A stretch of DNA of 14,854 nucleotides from Halomonas sp. (lineage in GTDB: Bacteria > Pseudomonadota > Gammaproteobacteria > Pseudomonadales > Halomonadaceae): contig SKHS01000015.1 in NCBI GenBank assembly GCA_007116835.1, positions 1-14,854 of the forward strand. Direction: 5' to 3'. Every line of letters starts with the position of its first letter. The first letter of the stretch is position 1. The position numbers and the translations under genes were made by a program. The notes under the pieces were generated by a model, which had not been told where the DNA came from, did not search any database, and was given only the letters and a program-made list of their open reading frames with translations. Below are positions 13,298 through 14,854 of the stretch, in pieces.

Positions 13298-13993
13298 ATG
13301 AACCAAAAACAGTGGAGCAAGCTTAGCTTGCTGATCAGTGCGAGCATGGTGGCCAGCGCTGCGTTTGCTCTAGAGGGAAGTGCTCTAGAGGGCGATGCCG
13401 AGCGTGGTCAAGCGGCCGCTGCTACCTGCACCGCCTGCCATCAAGCCAACGGCAGTGGCATGAACATACCCGGTGGCGAATCCTGGCCGCGCCTAGCAGG
13501 GCTCAATGCGGATTACATGGTTAAGCAACTGCACGACTTTAAAGAAGGTCGTCGGCAAAGTGCCTCGATGATGCCCTTCGCTAATATGCTTAACGACCAG
13601 CAGATTGTTGACGTAGCAGCGTACTACAGCCAAATGCCTGTTACCCCTGCACAAGGGGGCGATGATGCCGATGAAGCGCTCTTGCAACGTGGCGAGCAGT
13701 TAGCGGAGCGAGGCGACTGGGATGCCTACATTGTGTCGTGTAAAAGCTGCCATGGCCCAGGCGGTGTGGGGGTAGGAGCTGATTTTCCCGAGATTGCCAG
13801 CCAGCATGCGGGCTATCTCAGCGCTCAGCTGCATGCCTGGAAAAATGATGAGCGGAGCAATGACCCTCAAAACTTAATGGGAGCCATTGCCAAGCGCATG
13901 AGTGATGACGATATTCAAGCCGTCTCGGCGTGGTATGCCGCACAAACGATCACCGAGTCTGCGGGTCGCCAGGAAGGGGAGGCAGCACAATGA
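13298..13993 (+). CDS. tsdB: Diheme cytochrome c, electron acceptor of thiosulfate dehydrogenase
   Basis: This 231-residue periplasmic protein has a Sec signal peptide, probably cleaved after ASAAFA near residue 24, and two cytochrome c domains with heme motifs CTACH (Cys44-His48) and CKSCH (Cys148-His152). Each domain carries the class I pattern of cytochrome c4/c553, with SASMMPFANML (near residue 88) supplying the likely Met ligand of heme 1 and LMGAIAKRM a candidate for heme 2. Overlap of its stop with the tsdA start (ATGA) and the gene order match tsdBA of Pseudomonas stutzeri, where TsdB accepts electrons from TsdA and passes them towards terminal oxidase. GGGGGAAA precedes the ATG. The call is based on this pairing; alone it would be a c4-like cytochrome. 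Confidence 0.85.
   Translation: MNQKQWSKLSLLISASMVASAAFALEGSALEGDAERGQAAAATCTACHQANGSGMNIPGGESWPRLAGLNADYMVKQLHDFKEGRRQSASMMPFANMLNDQQIVDVAAYYSQMPVTPAQGGDDADEALLQRGEQLAERGDWDAYIVSCKSCHGPGGVGVGADFPEIASQHAGYLSAQLHAWKNDERSNDPQNLMGAIAKRMSDDDIQAVSAWYAAQTITESAGRQEGEAAQ
13367..13392. repeat. Direct repeat at the TsdB signal-peptide junction
   Basis: GCTCTAGAGGG occurs at 13367-13377 and 13382-13392 with a 15-base period, coding ALEGS then ALEGD. It duplicates five residues just at the predicted mature N-terminus, likely a neutral in-frame duplication. Confidence 0.65.
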
Positions 13994-14854
13994 GTTTGCA
14001 TAAAAAGCGTCTCGTATTAGCGCTAGCGGGTTGTTCATTAGCCACGGGGTTAGCGGTCAGTGCCTTCGCTGCTAGTGACGCCAATGACACCGCTCAAGCA
14101 GAGGATGCCCCCTACCAAGGGCTTGTGGAACTTGGCTTCCCTGCACCAAAAGAGGGCGAGCTGGTTCACGTTCCACCGACCATGGCCGACCTTGACGATG
14201 CCGACATTCATCCTGAGCTTAAAAAGGTTATTCGCTACGGCTATGACTTGTTTACCAATACTCAGCAGCTACGTGATGAGTATGTTTACAACGACATGAA
14301 CTGTTCAAGCTGCCATCTTGGTGAAGGGCGTCAGCCGTTTAGCGCACCGGTATGGGCAGCAGCAGTGACGCTGCCAGATTTTAGAGGCAAGAATCAGCAC
14401 GTCAATAATTTAGAAGAGCGGATTGCCGGCTGCTTTGCGTATTCGATGAATGGCACGCCGCCAGCCTATGGCAGTGACGAAATGCTCGCGTTGAGTGCCT
14501 ATCATCAATGGTTGGCTACCGGCGCTCCAATGTACCCGAGTCAGCCTATTTATGGCCGTGGTTTCCCAGCGCCTGATGAGCCAGCAGAAGCGCCAGATTA
14601 CGCACGAGGCGAGGCGGCATATCAGGAAAACTGCGCTATTTGTCACCAAGCAGATGGCTCAGGGCACTATGAAAATGGCCAGTACGTATTCCCGCCGCCT
14701 TGGGGCGATGGCTCTAACAACTGGGGCGCAGGTATTGTCCGGGTGGATACCGCCGCGGGGTTTATTTACAACAATATGCCCTTGGGTCAGCCACGTTCGT
14801 TAAGTGACCAAGACGCCTGGGACATCGCTTTTTATATGAGCAGTCAGGAACGGC
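13990..14854 (+). CDS. tsdA: Thiosulfate dehydrogenase, diheme cytochrome c (3' partial)
   Basis: The first 288 codons are present and the gene runs off the right edge. A signal peptide (MSLHKKRL..., probably cut near SAFA) is followed by a diheme c-type protein. Heme 1 has CSSCH (Cys105-His109) and heme 2 CAICH (Cys215-His219). Cys148 in AGCFAYSMNG is the expected axial Cys ligand of heme 1, the hallmark of TsdA, which couples two thiosulfates into tetrathionate in the periplasm. Met263 in NNMPLG is the expected heme 2 ligand. Residue 262, next to it, is Asn, where the Allochromatium enzyme has Lys. The ATG overlaps the tsdB stop by four bases. The missing C-terminus is expected to be short. 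Confidence 0.9.
   Translation, partial: MSLHKKRLVLALAGCSLATGLAVSAFAASDANDTAQAEDAPYQGLVELGFPAPKEGELVHVPPTMADLDDADIHPELKKVIRYGYDLFTNTQQLRDEYVYNDMNCSSCHLGEGRQPFSAPVWAAAVTLPDFRGKNQHVNNLEERIAGCFAYSMNGTPPAYGSDEMLALSAYHQWLATGAPMYPSQPIYGRGFPAPDEPAEAPDYARGEAAYQENCAICHQADGSGHYENGQYVFPPPWGDGSNNWGAGIVRVDTAAGFIYNNMPLGQPRSLSDQDAWDIAFYMSSQER

Noticed and set aside
14060..14299. Open frames at the right end in other phases (for example 14060-14299 and 14495-14803)
   Set aside because: They overlap tsdA, whose reading frame is secured by two heme motifs, the Cys ligand and the ATGA overlap with tsdB.

Overview
The window looks like chromosomal DNA of a halophilic gammaproteobacterium, most likely Halomonas or a close relative (Halomonadaceae). 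This rests on the gammaproteobacterial-type GlyA, the moderately high GC, the compatible-solute genes and a thiosulfate-oxidation module. It is an inference from gene content; I could not run a database search. I see no tRNA, rRNA, CRISPR array or insertion sequence.

Layout. (1) Bases 1-1993: the 3' part of an FtsX-type ABC permease of the YbbP family. (2) 2127-3392: glyA, serine hydroxymethyltransferase, ending at a bidirectional terminator. (3) 3559-4900, minus strand: two lipoprotein genes, the second FlgO-like, behind a good candidate sigma-28 flagellar promoter. Facing away from them at 4992-6020 is an orphan MotB/OmpA-type protein. (4) 6021-6505: a 485-base gap that is densely organised. 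On the minus strand it holds a candidate small RNA with its own sigma-70 promoter, a 5' hairpin and a terminator. On the plus strand it holds a nitrogen-type sigma-54 promoter with two NtrC-like sites and an IHF-like site, followed by a leader built of 14-bp tandem repeats. (5) 6506-8682: a translationally coupled phosphatase and glycosyltransferase pair, best read as GpgP and GpgS, making the compatible solute glucosylglycerate. (6) 9024-11040: persulfide dioxygenase, a DUF2892 membrane protein and two YeeE/YedE half-transporters, the gene set of the BigR-type sulfide-detoxification operon but without a bigR gene here. (7) 11191-13238: an OmpR-type response regulator and its sensor kinase. 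(8) 13298 to the end: tsdB and tsdA (cut by the window edge), for oxidation of thiosulfate to tetrathionate.

How they work together. Blocks 6-8 form a sulfur-oxidation island: persulfide is oxidised to sulfite, sulfur compounds cross the inner membrane through the YeeE/YedE pair, and periplasmic thiosulfate is oxidised by TsdA with electrons passed to TsdB. The two-component system lies 59 bases upstream of tsdBA in the same direction and probably controls it. Blocks 4-5 suggest that solute synthesis is driven by nitrogen limitation: glucosylglycerate contains no nitrogen, and its genes sit behind what looks like an NtrC/sigma-54 promoter. That control region, with the divergent small RNA it appears to share, is the most interesting part of the window.
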